A program made the translations under genes and the position numbers. Below are positions 20,263 through 32,886 of a stretch of 64,000 nucleotides of DNA, piece after piece; within the stretch, counting starts at the first letter, position 1, and every line of letters begins with the position of its first letter. The notes under the pieces were generated by a model. The model did not search any database and was not told the origin of the DNA. It was given only the letters and a program-made list of their open reading frames with translations. The DNA is taken from contig OZ024797.1 of the NCBI GenBank assembly GCA_964017045.1, positions 15,954,863 through 16,018,862 on the forward strand. The letters are read 5' to 3'. This DNA comes from Omphiscola glabra (Eukaryota; Mollusca; Gastropoda; Lymnaeidae).

Positions 20263-21282
20263 CCGTAGAGTTTATTTAAGGAAAAGCAGTGCGGAAAAAA
20301 ACCTTAGCCCGCCGAGGGTGCCCTAACAACAGACACGCCACTAGGAAGTGTATCCATCGGCACTGAAATGTGCTATCAGGGCAGGGCCAGCAATAGTGTC
20401 ATTTTATCGGGAAGTAGGACAGAAACCAAGGGCGCCATTGGCTTTTCCCTAATTAGAAAATGTGTGATTTTTTTAACAATAAAGAGAAGCATTTTGGAGT
20501 ATACATGATTTGAATGTTTTGATCTGGGGAAAGAAGTTTTCAATCGTCGGAGGAGTGATTATGGCGCCCAGTGATATACATAAAATCAAATTCATTTAGT
20601 TTGTGGTGCGCCCCAAGATAACCATTTGGCACAAGCTTAGATTGAACCCACTTAGGTCAAACTGATCGATGTCAAGGAAAGGGGTATGAGAAATTGGGGA
20701 GTCTCAAGTCGAATCGGTGGAAGGGGTCCCTTTAATAAAAAAAAATAATAAGCTCAAAATGCAGGGATGCATTATGGGGCATATTTGAATTCAATGTTCC
20801 TAACAGACAATTTGTGAGGGGGCATTTCAGACTTTCGGTTGAAAGCGCCAAAAATAACCTATTATTAATCAAGGAGCTCTTCCTCCAGCCCAGCATGAAC
20901 TAAATTCATTCCAGTTGGGGACCCTTAAGGTAAGCTTTTTGGCGATAGATCCAATCCCTTGCTTAGACTCGCCCCACTAAATATTTTACATATCGCCTCG
21001 GATACTTTAGGGACTTAACGTTGTGCCTTGGACACATTTAATTATGAACTTTGAATGCTTGGTGGGGAAAGGTCAAAACCGAAAAGTGGCGGGGGCCATA
21101 TAAAGTCAAGCAACGACTCTGCTTGCCCAGGTCTGTTATGCAAATATTATTTTTTTACTGAATGGTAATGTGTTTTTAATATTTTATTTAAACCATGCTT
21201 TGGGTTAACTATTTCATAAATAAATGAATTAACAAAAAAAAAAAAAAAAAGAATTTAAAAAAAAAAAAAAGCGCCAATTTAA

Positions 21283-21767
21283 AAAAGAAAATTAAAAGAA
21301 AATTAAAAGAAAATTAAAAGAAAATTAAAAGAAAATTAAAAGAAAATTAAAAGAAAATTAAAAGAAAATTAAAAGAAAATTAAAAGAAAATTAAAAGAAA
21401 ATTAAAAGAAAATTAAAAGAAAATTAAAAGAAAATTAAAAGAAAATTAAAAGAAAATTAAAAGAAAATTAAAAGAAAATTAAAAGAAAATTAAAAGAAAA
21501 TTAAAAGAAAATTAAAAGAAAATTAAAAGAAAATTAAAAGAAAATTAAAAGAAAATTAAAAGAAAATTAAAAGAAAATTAAAAGAAAATTAAAAGAAAAT
21601 TAAAAGAAAATTAAAAGAAAATTAAAAGAAAATTAAAAGAAAATTAAAAGAAAATTAAAAGAAAATTAAAAGAAAATTAAAAGAAAATTAAAAGAAAATA
21701 AAAAGAAAATTAAAAGAAAATTAAAAGAAAATTAAAAGAAAATTAAAAGAAAATTAAAAGAAAATTA
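21283..21767. repeat. 11-bp microsatellite (AAAATTAAAAG), ~44 copies
   Basis: AAAATTAAAAG repeats head to tail with a single variant unit (AAAATAAAAAG) near 21690. It is preceded by A-runs at 21234-21270. The near-perfect identity suggests recent expansion. Confidence 0.97.
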
Positions 21768-21989
21768 AACTCCTTCCAAAATAAATTTCCATCACAAAAA
21801 AGCATTGCTTATATAATTGTGCACGTTAAACGAAAACAAACAAACAATTACAACAATATATTTCTGAATTTTTCCAAGTTTCACCAGAGTAAAAAAGACA
21901 AGAAAACTATTTTGTAGAAAGGTCTCTATACATTTTTATGGGCTTTTAAAACTGGCCATTTTTATCAGTCGTATAGGAACCGCATACTT

Positions 21990-22407
21990 ATGTTAAGAAG
22001 ACAAACGATGTTTACAGAAGACATCACATATTTATTAACGTGTGATTTTATCTGAGCGACATTGCATAACAATAAAGTACACATTTTCCAATATTCAGTT
22101 GATTGAAATATTTATTTGGAATATCAAACTATTATAAAACTTTCTTCATATAAATTACCAATTGCCCCTTTGATACTCTTTAACACATGTTTTAAAAACC
22201 AAATCCATAAAATTTATTTTTGATATTAAGACTTTTTCTCGTAAACTAGTTCAAAAAAAATATATTTAAAAAATGGAATTGGCATGAGAATCGAAACGGT
22301 GATTATTATTTTATTTTTGTTGTTGCTTTCTACTGGAGTCTCACCTAGAACATTAAAAATAAAATAAAAACGCGTGCAGATTGGGGTAATTGCTGATTAT
22401 TCTGATA
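21990..22407 (-). mobile_element. Inverted fragment of the GTTTCTTTCAG family, left part
   Basis: Read on the minus strand this matches 29270-29640. Shared blocks on the + strand include TTCAGTTGATTGAAAT, TATTTGGAAT and TGGAATTGGCATGA. It is interrupted by the Helitron at 22408 and resumes at 26326. Confidence 0.65.
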
Positions 22408-25400
22408 CTAGCGAGTACCCGGCATGCGTTGCAATGCCATTCATCGAAATAAAGTGTCTGTGTTTTAATAATTTTTTTGTAAGTTCTTCTAATAAACACC
22501 TTTCTTTAACCGTCTGGTGCGTATTCGAATTAATTAGAAGGTTTTAAGAAGTGTCAGCAGAACACACGCAGCTGTCCGTGTGGGAAGCATGGATTTTCCA
22601 AATTTAGTCACAAAACTTATAGCGATTGAACTCCCCCATGCAATAGCTATGTTTGAAATTATATTTATATGGCTCATTTATTACATATAAACAAATTTTG
22701 GGCCCCCGGCCCCAAAAGTAATATTGTGAAATATTTGTACTAAATCAGAAACCTATTTATTAAGTCACATATACAAAATGAAATGTCACAGTAATTCCAC
22801 CCACTTATGCAATAGCTCTGCTTGACGTTATATTTACATAGCTCATATAAGAAAAAAAAAGAATTTAAGGCCCCCGGCCCAAAGCGGAATATTGTAAAAT
22901 ATTTGCACTTCTTTAGAAACCTAATGCGGGCCTGCACACAACTCACTGAAAGTTTATCGCATTCAGATGAATAGTATAGGAACTCATACGGACATTATAT
23001 TTAAATAGCTCATATTAGAAAGAAAAACTACTATAGGGCCCCGGTCCAAAACTGGTAATTCTTTGTAAAATGAATGGGTTTTGATATTCATGGATATACT
23101 TTTGTAAATGTACTTACGTTGTGTTAACGTCATTGATTTTCTTAATTCGTAAAATGAGAATATAGCATCTATTTTTCACAACAGTAATATCATTGGATTT
23201 AAAGATATAAAATTGTACACACCCTATTTCCTAACCCCCATATATATGTACCTAAGAAGGCAAATTATTTGTCAAATTCATTTTGTCAACTTCCCCCTCC
23301 CCCAAACAGAGTTTTAAAGAAATTAATAAAATCATCCACGGGATTGTAATCCACTTACTTACGCAAAAACAATTTGTTTGCATTTCAAATGCTTTGTTCT
23401 TATTTAAATGAGTGATAAGTGCATTTGTGGATGCTATTTGGATATGTAGTTTCGCTGCACTGATTGCATTAAACGGCATTTTCGTATTAAAAGTATATTT
23501 AAAGGTTAGGTTGTTTTTTTTTTTACTAATTTATAAATTTCATAAATGTATATTTTTGGAAAGAATAAAAGTAAAAATGTATTAAACGTTAAAAATAAAA
23601 AGCGAAAATTGTATTTAATTTTTTAAATTGTAGCAATTTAAAAAGCAATCTATTATATTTATTAATTTTACTTTTAGGAAGGGGGAAATACATTATCAAT
23701 ATTATTAGGCGCGGTTATTAAATCAGATAAATTTTTGCATTGAATAAATAGACAATTTGAGTTCTGAGGTCATTTGCGTTATTATTTAGAACAAATTAAT
23801 TTTACTTTTATTACGCAATATTTGGAACGTACTTAAAAAATGCACTACAATCAACAGATGTTTTGGTTTCCCCGATAAATGTGATTACAGTGTAATTCTT
23901 TGATTATAATTTGTTTTATTAATTTTCATAACTTTCAACCACATATAAAATGTTTAAAATAGTTCCTTAGTTGTTACTCCAAATTTATTTGTAATTTATA
24001 TTATTAATACTTAAAATTTTATTAAAATTAAAGCGAATATACAATAAATTTTTCGCATTACCATTGATTCGATTTCCTTAAAATAATAGTAGAAAACTAT
24101 GATTGTTTTAAAAAATGGGAACGTATTTAAATCGTATGGGTTCTTTGTGAGTTACGGTCAGCATAGATCATTCTTATATAATAGATGTATTACTACATCA
24201 TTGCTATTCAAAATCACAACACATTTACAAAGCTATATCCGATTCTAAAATACCTCACAAAATTCAAGTTTATTAATAAAAACAACAAAAATATTCTCTA
24301 CACTAAACATGCAAAAACGTGTTTTCTCTGCTCTTGCTACAAATTGATGTCTGTTGGCATTTGTTCAAGGGCGGTTGAGTTGATAGCTCCGTTTGAAATT
24401 ATTTTGATAAAGTTTGTTAAAGAAAACAAAACGAATTTAAGGACATCGGCCCATGCGAAATATTGTAAAATGTTGTTCTAATATAGAAACATTTGCGGGA
24501 GCGCGCATATCAATTCACCAAAGTTTTTATCGCAATCGGATGAATGGTATAGGAATGCATACGATAATTATATAGATAATAAATGGTGGAAAACGAATTA
24601 AGGCCCCCGGCCACAAACGGAATATTGTAGAATTGTTGTATTACTTCAGAAACCTACTTATTATATCACAAAATTAAAAAAAGAGAAACATATTACTGAA
24701 GTTGTATCGCATTCAGATAAATGGTATAGGAGTGCATACGGATATTATTTTTTACAAAGCTCATATAAGAAAAATAACGATTTTGGGGCCAACGGCCAAA
24801 AACGGATTATTTTAAAAGTGTTGTAACTACTTCAGAAACCTAATTACTATGTGACACACACAATTTAATGTCGCTATTTGTATTTTATTAAAAATCTATC
24901 CATCCACACATTAGCTCTGTTTGAAATTGTAATTTGTATAGCTCATATAGGAAAAATAGAACATAAGGCCCCTGGCTCAAAAAAGAATATTTTAAACGGT
25001 TGTAATAATTTGAAAAGCTTTGCGGACGTGGGTAAAGCATTTTACTAAAGTTTTATCGCATTCAGATAAATGATATAGGAGCGCATACAGAAATTATTTT
25101 GTACAAAGCTCATATAAGAAAAAAAAAGAATTTGGGAACAACGGCTGAAAACGGAATATTTTAAAAGTATTGTAATTACTCATTAACATGGGCGACCTTA
25201 TGGACAACCTTTCAACAAAGTTTTGTTGCAATCGCATGAATGGTGTAGGAGCGCATACGGTTTGAAATTATATTTATATAGCTCCTATAAGAAAAAACGA
25301 ACATGGGGCCCCTGGCTCAAAACGGAATATTTTAAAATGGTTGTAATAATTTAGAAACCTTTGTGGGCATGATCGCAACATCTCGTCAAAGTTTGAGCGT

Positions 25401-26325
25401 ATTCGAATAAATGGTGTAGGAGCGCAGACGAAACCTATAGTTTACAAAGCTCATATAAGAAAAAAAACGATTTTGGGGCCAACGGCCAAAACAAAATATT
25501 TTAAAAGTGTTATAATGACTCAGTAAAATGCGCGAGCTTATGGAATACAACTCTTCAATGTTTTGTCGCAATCGCATGAATGGTGTAGGAGCGCATTCGG
25601 TTTGAAACTATATTTATATAGCTCATATTAGAAAAAACGAACATGGGGCCCCTGGCTCAAAACGGGATATTTTAAAACGGTTGTAATAATTTAGAAACCT
25701 TTGTGGGCATGCTTGCAACATCTCGTCAAAGTTTTAGCGTATTAAAATAAATGGTGTAGGAGCGCAGACGAAATCTATTGTTTACAAAGCTCATATTAGA
25801 AAAAAAAACGATTTTGGGGCCAACGGCCAAAACGAAATATTTTAAAAGTGTTATAATGACCCAGTAAAATGCGCGAGCTTGTAGAATACAACTCTCCAAT
25901 GTTTTGTCGCAATCGCATGAATGGTGTAGGAGCGCATACGGTTTGAAACTATATTTATATAGCTCATATAAGAAAAAACGAACACGGGGCCCCTGGCTCA
26001 AAACGGAATATTTTAAAACTTTTATAATTATTTCCAAACCTTTGTGGGCGTGCTTGTAACATTTTACCCAAGATTTAGCGCATTCAGACGAATGGCGTAG
26101 GAGCGCAGACGGAAATATTTTTTACAAAGCTCGTATAAGAAAAAATATGAATGAAGGGCCAACGGCCGAAAACGAAATAATTGAAAAGTTTTTTAATGTC
26201 GCAGTTAAATGCCCAGGTAGGTGGCCAACAACTCACCAAAGTTTTGTTGCAATCGCATGAATGGTGTGGGAGCGCATACGAGACAAACATACATACATAC
26301 ATACATTCATTTTTATATATATAGA
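22408..26325 (-). mobile_element. Helitron, non-autonomous, 3.9 kb, with tandem core
   Basis: On the minus strand it begins TCTATATATATAAAAATG (26325 downward) and ends GCATGCCGGGTACTCGCTAG (22427-22408). TC at the 5' end, CTAG at the 3' end, and insertion between A (22407) and T (26326) without target duplication are the Helitron hallmarks. No replicase-helicase frame is present, so it depended on an autonomous relative. The outer part is AT-rich spacer (about 23060-24380) and the rest is an array of ~170-bp units. It sits inside an older inverted hAT-like copy whose two halves (to 22407 and from 26326) rejoin cleanly. Confidence 0.8.
24390..26300. repeat. ~170-bp tandem core of the Helitron, alternating A/B units
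   Basis: The motifs AGCTCATATAAGAAAAAA, GAATGGTGTAGGAGCGCATA and CAAAGTTTTATCGCAATCG recur about every 170 bases (11 units here, with about three more diverged copies at 22600-23050). From 25.1 kb two unit types alternate: one with GGGGCCCCTGGCTCAAAACG, the other with TTTTGGGGCCAACGGCCAAA, giving a ~340-bp dimer. Confidence 0.85.
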
Positions 26326-26480
26326 TTAAGAAGAGAAAAGCAGGTGGAAATCTAATAAATATAGGATACGTATTTTTAAAAACGAAGCTCTGTTATCCAG
26401 GAAACCTTGTTACAAAAGTAGCACAGAAACCTTGTTACAAAAGTAGCACATTAAAAGAAAGCACACAATCTTTCGATTTA
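26326..26480 (-). mobile_element. Inverted fragment of the GTTTCTTTCAG family, right part
   Basis: It matches the reverse complement of about 29120-29260: AAGAGAAAAGCAG, AATAAATATAGG and CAGGAAACCTTGT blocks. It directly continues the fragment that ends at 22407. A local 27-bp duplication (GAAACCTTGTTACAAAAGTA) lies at about 26400-26450. Confidence 0.65.
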
Positions 26481-27904
26481 ATAATAATTTATGAAACGAG
26501 TTATTATCTGAATGCTGTCATGAAATCGAGTACATTTAAAATCAAGGAACAGCTTATGTCGAGTATGGGAGTTCATTAATAATTGTTGCGACTGGATATT
26601 ATGTTTGATTACGTGCGGTGTGTTTTTGAGAGATTTATTAGTTAGTGAACGCTCTTCCCGCGCTTGACTTGGTGACGTATTTTTATGCTTGTTATGACGT
26701 ATTGTCTAGTCTGTTTTGTGATAATAGACCTATAGCTGCTCCTTGTTTTAGCGAGCGTTGTCAGGACAGCCCATCCTTAAATTAAAGGTTTAATAAGTTT
26801 TCATTTCTTTGTCCATCCCCTTCAGAGCTTGCCACCCCCACCCCCCATGCCACTATTTCGTCAGTAGAGGCAACCGTCATCTCAAATATTACCCATAACT
26901 TACTGCACCCGAGCAGACGACACGAATAAAACAGTTGGCAGGTTATTGTCATGCAATAATCCTGCTATTGTGAAGTCCTACAGACACGTGACATCATTTC
27001 GAGCTCTGTCAGGTACCCTTACACTTAAATTAAAAAAAAAAACCTGATGAAATTTTCTAACAACATCTATATTTAGAACGCGGTTTGATACAATTATACG
27101 AATGAATACAACCTTCCCAGCATGTTTTCTTAATCTTCCATTGACATCTGCCGTCCTTGGCCACGTGTTTGCGGTTTGGTTGAAAACGGCTTACACGTGT
27201 GGTTCATTCCGCTCATAAAGTGTTCCCGTACTAAATATTGCGCATCTTGCCGCGCACATCACACTATGATATTGAGTTTTTTCCGCAAAAGGTCAATGAA
27301 CCTCAGAGAAAGGCGCGAATTGTTCGCTTGGATAACTTAATGCTATCAAACTTTAACAGATATAATAAAATACTCCAGGAAATCAAACATGTCAAGTTGT
27401 CCAAATACCAAATGGGATGACAAGCTTGGCATGGGAATGGAAAAAATGGGGTGATGGGGGGTGGGGTGTGTGTGGGCGTGGCGTAGAGTACAAAATGTAG
27501 CACAAATCTGGTTTGCGTCCTTTGTGTTGTAGTGCATGTTTGTGCGTCTTATTAGTTAGAAAGTTAGATCCTTTGTGGAATGATTGTTGTCAAGGGAAGT
27601 GTGACGTAAATTATGTTGTCGTGACGTTGTCTTTGTTGTTTTGTGTGCATTTTATTTTGAAAATTATTTAGAGCATAAGAATCAGTTGGACCAGAATATT
27701 TGGTTAGCGAAGATGTTCTATGAGGAGCTGCACTATAGCTACTTATAATATATACACCCCCAGAATGGCTCTCAAAGTGACTCTCATGGGGGGAGGGGCG
27801 ATGGAATTCTGTTGGAAGAATGTTTAATAATGAATATAATATCTTTTTAACACATATAATATTCTATTTCGGTTGTATGCATAAAATAATAGTCACACAA
27901 GTTC
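26481..27904. other. Intergenic DNA, no gene seen
   Basis: Short open frames (27238-27420 and minus-strand ones near 27303-27537) show no domain. A G-rich stretch lies at about 27450-27480. Confidence 0.4.
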
Positions 27905-29672
27905 CAGTGTTTCTTTCAGGCGTGTCTCCGGAGAAAATCAACTACCCCCCCCCCCCCCCCCCGGTCCCCGCCGGAGAAAAATGTGTAGCAATAAAACGAA
28001 AGATCTGTTGCAGCCTTGGCTCAGTCTTTGCTTGCATCAGCAGAATGATGGTCAGCAACTAAAAAGTGGCGAAAATTGTGTATTCGCATCACAGAAAATG
28101 AGAGAAGTAAAAGTCGTAGGGAGTGCTATCTGAAATAGAAAGACGTCTGTCTTGGCAAAGGCATTTACAGTCTATTTGAGGCATATTATATATGAAACAG
28201 AATCTGTCATGTAGTACTACATATGTCCCAGGGCGCCAGACTTGCAGGAAAGGGTGGCAAAATGTGCTTTGATGGAATTAATTGGTTGAAAATAATGGGT
28301 TTCAGAGCTAGAGGGAGGCGTAAAAAATGAATCTTTTCCCCTGACGCCAAACACTGTAGATACGCCCCTGCTAGTGGCGTCGAAATAGGGTGGATGGAGT
28401 GGTCCACCCAGGTGTCAATTTTTCTTTATATGCTGTTGTGGCGATTTTGGACAACTGCAAAGTTTGAATCGTGAAAGGGAGGACGGAGAAAATATTTGTC
28501 CCCTACGGCAGCCTTAATAGTAGCTACGCCACTAAACAGTGTATCTAGCAAAATTGGCGATCATTTTAATCGAAATACTGTACCATTGATCAGCGTGAGG
28601 GAAGTGGTGCATAATTAAGGGTGTTAAAGACAGTCGTACAAACTCAAAATGCAACGGTGCATTGTTTGGTGCATACTTGAATTTTTTGTTTCTTATAACT
28701 TATAGACAATTTTGATGTGGCATTTCAAACTTTCGGGTGGGAAATGGCAAAATTAGCCATAATATGGACCAAAGACATCTTAAATTTCGCACCAGCGGGA
28801 TGTTAACTACATTCACTCTAGTTATGTCACTCTTGAGGGTACGCTTTTGCCCTAGATTATTCTCGCCCCTTCAATCATTATAGGTCCATAAAATTTTTGA
28901 TAAATTCAAAATACAAGAATGCATTATTTCTCATATATGAATTTAGTTTTGCAACACAGTACTCTTAATTGTAGAGCAACGGAAGATATCCTAGATACAA
29001 AAATGTAGGTGTCACTTCACCTTAGAACCATCGTGTGCGCCCAGCAACCCCTACGACTGAAGGGTGCCTCGGATATTTTAGGGGCTTAAAGATGTGATGA
29101 GGATATTTTCTTAATTATCATAATATCATGCAGGCTTGGCAAACCGGTTTTTGTTGTCTTTAAATGTGCTACCTTTGATACAAGGTTTCCTGAATAACAG
29201 ATTAAAAAAAAAATACTTAGCCTATATTTATTATTATTAACTTCCCAACTGCTTTTCTCTTTTTAATGTCAGAATAGCAAACAAAGTGCCCCATCCATTG
29301 GCAATGCACTCATTTTTTTATATTATTAATATTATTTTAGATGAGAATCCAGCAGAAAGCTAAGAATTTTTTTTTTTGTGAACTAGCATTTCGATTATCA
29401 TGCCAATTCCATTTTTTGGTACGTGTTTAAAAAAATTCTTATTCCTAATTCGTAAATTTAAAATACATTCTGTGGATAGGGTTAAAAAAATATTTTAAAG
29501 TATAGTGAAGAGCCAATTCAATAGTAGTTTGAAATTCCAAATAAAAATTTCAATCTACTGAATTTTGGGAAACTTATACTTTATTTGCATACGAATTTCC
29601 TTAGATAAAATCCCACATTAATAAATATAATGTGGCAGTGACCCCCCGGAGGTATAGCTGAAAGAAACCCTG
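27905..29672 (+). mobile_element. hAT-like family copy, GTTTCTTTCAG ends
   Basis: The left end CAGTGTTTCTTTCAGGC, followed by CTCCGGAG, mirrors the right end, whose reverse complement is CAGGGTTTCTTTCAG, followed by ACCTCCGGGG. Internal sequence is shared with the copies at 19702 and 57699 (ATGTCCC, GGGCGCCAGACT, GAAAATAATGGGTTTCAGAG). The flanks (ACAAGTTC and CCCCCCTC) do not form a target duplication, so the true ends may have been altered. A C19 run at about 27944-27962 sits next to the left end. No transposase is seen. Confidence 0.6.
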
Positions 29673-29840
29673 CCCCCCTCATGCTAAGACAAAAATGGAG
29701 ATCAAAGCCAGGCTAATAAACGTTGTCTTTAACTACAAGAGGACTCTAAATATAGAACTCTCGAGAAAAAAACACCAACTCTCCTCTGTGAGATGAGATG
29801 TAAAACGAGAAGGGCCCATCAGAATGGGGTAATAAGGCAA

Positions 29841-30178
29841 ATGGTTGGTGCCATAACAATCAGCCAGTATATGGCTTACCAGCCAGTTAAATGGTTTGGT
29901 GCCGTATTAATCAGCCATTATATGGCTTACCAGCCCGTTAAATGGTTTGGTGCCATAACAATCAGCCGGTAAATGGCTCCCCAGTCCGTTAAAAGGTTTG
30001 GTGCCATACCAATAAGCCGGTATATGGCTCAGCCAATTAAATTGTTTATGCCATACCATCAGCCGGTATATGGCTCAGCAATTTAAATTGTTTGTGCCAT
30101 ACCATCAGCCGGTATATGGCTCAGCCAATTAAATTGTTTATGCCATACCATCAGCCGGTCTAGGACTCACCAATGGTT
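29841..30178. repeat. ~51-bp minisatellite, ~7 copies
   Basis: GGTTTGGTGCCATAACAATC and CAGCCGGTATATGGCTCA recur every 50-52 bases with moderate divergence and small length changes. Confidence 0.9.
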
Positions 30179-30254
30179 TGGCTAAGTAGTAAGAAAAGCT
30201 GGCAACCAACCTTCATTGTATGTCTGCAATAGCAGGCAGTCCAGTTTTAGGACC

Positions 30255-30462
30255 TGAAGGAGACCACGTAGGCGGTGCATCTAACCACGTGGGCGTCGCA
30301 TCTACCCACGTAGGCGGTGCATCTAACCTCGTAGGCGGTGAATCTAACAACGTGGGCGGTGCATCTTATACCATAAGTATGCGGTGCATCTAACCACGTG
30401 GGCGGTGCATCTAACCTCGTAGGCGATGCATCTAACCACGTGGGCGGTGCAACTACACCATG
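30255..30462. repeat. ~21-bp minisatellite, ~10 copies
   Basis: GGCGGTGCATCTAACCACGT recurs about every 21 bases; one unit carries an insertion (ATACCATAAGTATG region). Confidence 0.9.
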
Positions 30463-31715
30463 AATCTTCAGAAGATCGCAGATCGCCAACAGTAACTCTG
30501 CGATGCGCGTCCCGTTAAAAGAAGACAGAAGAACAAGACTCTTTCAGAGACAATAGTATGAGATTTGACGACCGAGAGAACCCTTGACGAGACATGCAAC
30601 ATGAGAAGATCACGGTCATTATAATTTTTTGGGGAACAAAAAGAGAATGGGGTGGAGTCTTCTATGCAAACAAAAAAAAAAAGGGATGGGGTGGGGGTGG
30701 TCCTTGAAATGCTCTCCAAATTTGATCGGCGCAGTGGAGCGAATAAATGCTAAACAGCCCTTGACAATTCTGTGATGGAAATGTCGCGTTGGTGAGATGG
30801 GGCAAAATGGAATTGGGCGGAGAGGTAGACGCGATAGTGATCAAAAGCCCCAACCTGTCATATGACATTTGAAACATGGCAGAGAGGGCGTCGATAATAA
30901 AAAACAATTAAGTTGTATTACGGTACAAAAATTAATCTTTTAAATTATATTGATTTATTACTGAGAAACAGGTTGTGTGTGTGTGTGTGTGGGGTGGGAA
31001 AAAAAGGGAGCGGGGAGGTCAATCTCCCTTCACACGACTTCTTTATATTAACCACACGAAAAAACCCCAAAACGTTAACACTTAAAAGTTTAGATGTAAA
31101 TCACTTTTAGAAGGGTGATGCTCGCGCTCCAGTGTTATAACGCCCTCTACTGGCGCAGTTTTGACATTACATGGTTTAAAAAATGTATCGCTTTCATTCA
31201 GGGTCAGTTCCGGTTTGTTGACGGTTGGAGTAACACGGTGATATTGGGTACCGGGGTAGTACTATTGTCTTGTGAACTTTGCAATTTAACACACACAAAA
31301 ATAAGGTCCTTTCATATCATTGTGAGCACCAAGTATCGACTCCCTTTGACGAGTACCCACCCATTAGTTCTAAAGTTTATAATATGAAAATAAAAGGGCG
31401 GTCTCTCTCATATCAGCTGACAAGTCATCAAGAAGTGACAACCAATCCTTTTTTTTCTGGTTGTTTACAAACGAGGCATTTTGATCAAATAAATTAAAGA
31501 GTTCACGCAGAGCAGTGGTTCCCAAGCCTGGGTCAAAGTACCCAAAAGTTGTTGAACGTGTTCTTTTATCCTTGTATCTTAGGGTAACCCCATAAGAGGA
31601 CTAAAAACACTTAAAGAAAAAATGCATTTAGTGAGCACTGATTCTTTAGACTCTATTCTAATTTCTAGACAAGGGGTTCCCATAACGATTATTTGTGTGT
31701 ATGTCCTAATACCCC
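30463..31715. other. Intergenic DNA, no gene seen
   Basis: Short frames on both strands have no recognisable domain. A GT microsatellite lies at about 30972-30990. A hAT-like end (CAGTGGTTCCCAAGCCTGGG) begins at 31513 without a visible partner. Confidence 0.4.
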
Positions 31716-32043
31716 CAGTGCCGTCTTAAGGCATTGGCCCAGTGGGCACTGGCACAGGGCCTCACGCTTCTAGGGGGCCCCACGTTTCTAGGAGACTCAC
31801 TCTTATATAGGCATCATGTTGCAAATATTGTTAATGAATTTTGAAAGATGTTGGCAATTTAATTTGATTTAAAAGTCAGTGGACAACACGTTTCCCAATT
31901 TTAACCTACGATAATATCGGTACATTCCAAAATCAATATGATAAATACGAATCACACGATGGATACTTCTTAAAGGGAAATTACTCTCTTCAACAAGTAT
32001 TACGTCTGCCAGATATGAATCTAAAAATAATAAAGTAAGAACA

Positions 32044-32183
32044 TATTCCCATATTTTCCCAAGTTTATTCCCATATTTTCCCAAGTTTATTACCATATTT
32101 TCCCAAGTTAATTCCCATATTTTCCCAAGTTTATGCCCATATTTCCTCAAGTTTATTCCCATATTTTCCCAAGTTTATTCCCA
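32044..32183. repeat. 22-bp minisatellite, ~6 copies
   Basis: TTCCCATATTTTCCCAAGTT recurs every 22 bases inside the hAT element. Confidence 0.93.
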
Positions 32184-32259
32184 CATTGATACAGTTGTGT
32201 ATCAAAGGATCTAGCAGACACTGTTGTGGATTTCCTGAATGAGGACTAAAATTTCGCTA

Positions 32260-32690
32260 TGAAATGGCCGCGGTCAATCGTATGACAATGTTTCAAATAT
32301 GTCTGGACGCTCCACTGGATTGCAAGCACGGATACGTCAACAGAATGTTTGCCTTTTGCTGGACACAGCCAGAACTTAGTGGGCTTAAAAGCAGCATAGT
32401 GTTTTCTACTGCCTGAACTTAATGTGCTTAAAAGCTGCAGAGAGTGCTCTACAAGTTGGAAAAATCTTTGACATGTTCAGCGCCTAGATTCCCTTGTCCT
32501 CAGCTTCTACAAATAGATGGAATATTCTGGCATGTTCCTTGAGAAAATATCTCGTTGTCGTAAAGCTTCTGTCTGACACAAGATGGTCGGCACATTTTTG
32601 ATGCTATCAATGGTCTGCATGAAGGTTTAAAAAAAAAACCCAACTAAAGATGCGCTGGATTCTATAACAGCGGACACTGATCAGAAAGTG
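32260..32690 (+). pseudogene. hAT transposase remnant (ZMYM1/KIAA1586-like)
   Basis: Translation in changing frames gives RGQSYDNVSNMSGR and TGLQARI (about 32266-32350), STNRWNIL (about 32516) and KLLSDTRWSAHF (about 32565-32600), followed by an in-frame stop, then KDALDSITADTDQKV. These are in the order found in this transposase type, where the YDN...NMSG segment belongs to the RNase H-like catalytic fold. Frameshifts and stops show it is dead. The C-terminal dimerisation region is not seen downstream. Confidence 0.75.
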
Positions 32691-32886
32691 AATACGAGGC
32701 GTGAGGCAGAAGGACTAAGTAAGGAAGTGAATACGAGGCGTGAGGCAGAAGGACTAAGTAAGGAAGTGAATACGAGGCGTGGGGCAGAAGGACTAAGTAA
32801 GGAAGTGAATACGAGGCGTGAGGCAGAAGGACTAAGTAAGGAAGTGAATTCGAGGCGTGAGGCAGAAGGACTAAGTAAGGAAGTTT
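32688..32886 (+). repeat. 39-bp expansion of transposase codons, 5 copies
   Basis: Each unit encodes NTRREAEGLSKEV in the transposase frame. DNA core ACGAGGCGTGAGGCAGAAGG recurs every 39 bases with two substitutions in total. A sixth unit stands alone after the LINE at 34907. Confidence 0.95.

Larger units (their letters stand above)
19702..21240 (+). mobile_element. hAT-like family copy, GTTTCTTTCAG end, partial
   Basis: It starts CAGTGTTTCTTTCAG, the same end as 27905, 46264 and 57699. Internal blocks are shared with the copy at 57699: ATGGATGAAAATAAT, TTTTATCGGGAAGTAGG, GCATTTTGGAGTATACATGA, and with 27905: GCCTCGGATA and TTTAGGG. No right end or 8-bp duplication was found. It carries the GT microsatellite (19779-19806) and the arrays at 20.0-20.26 kb as internal expansions. 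Confidence 0.6.

Noticed and set aside
27238..27420. Small open frame of 60 codons
   Set aside because: No recognisable domain, no splice or promoter context, length within chance.
27905..29672. Treating this as a complete hAT element with intact target duplication
   Set aside because: The flanking 8-mers (ACAAGTTC, CCCCCCTC) do not match, so it is listed only as a family copy with similar inverted ends.
31513..31560. hAT-like end CAGTGGTTCCCAAGCC
   Set aside because: No partner end or duplication was found; kept as a note in the spacer entry only.
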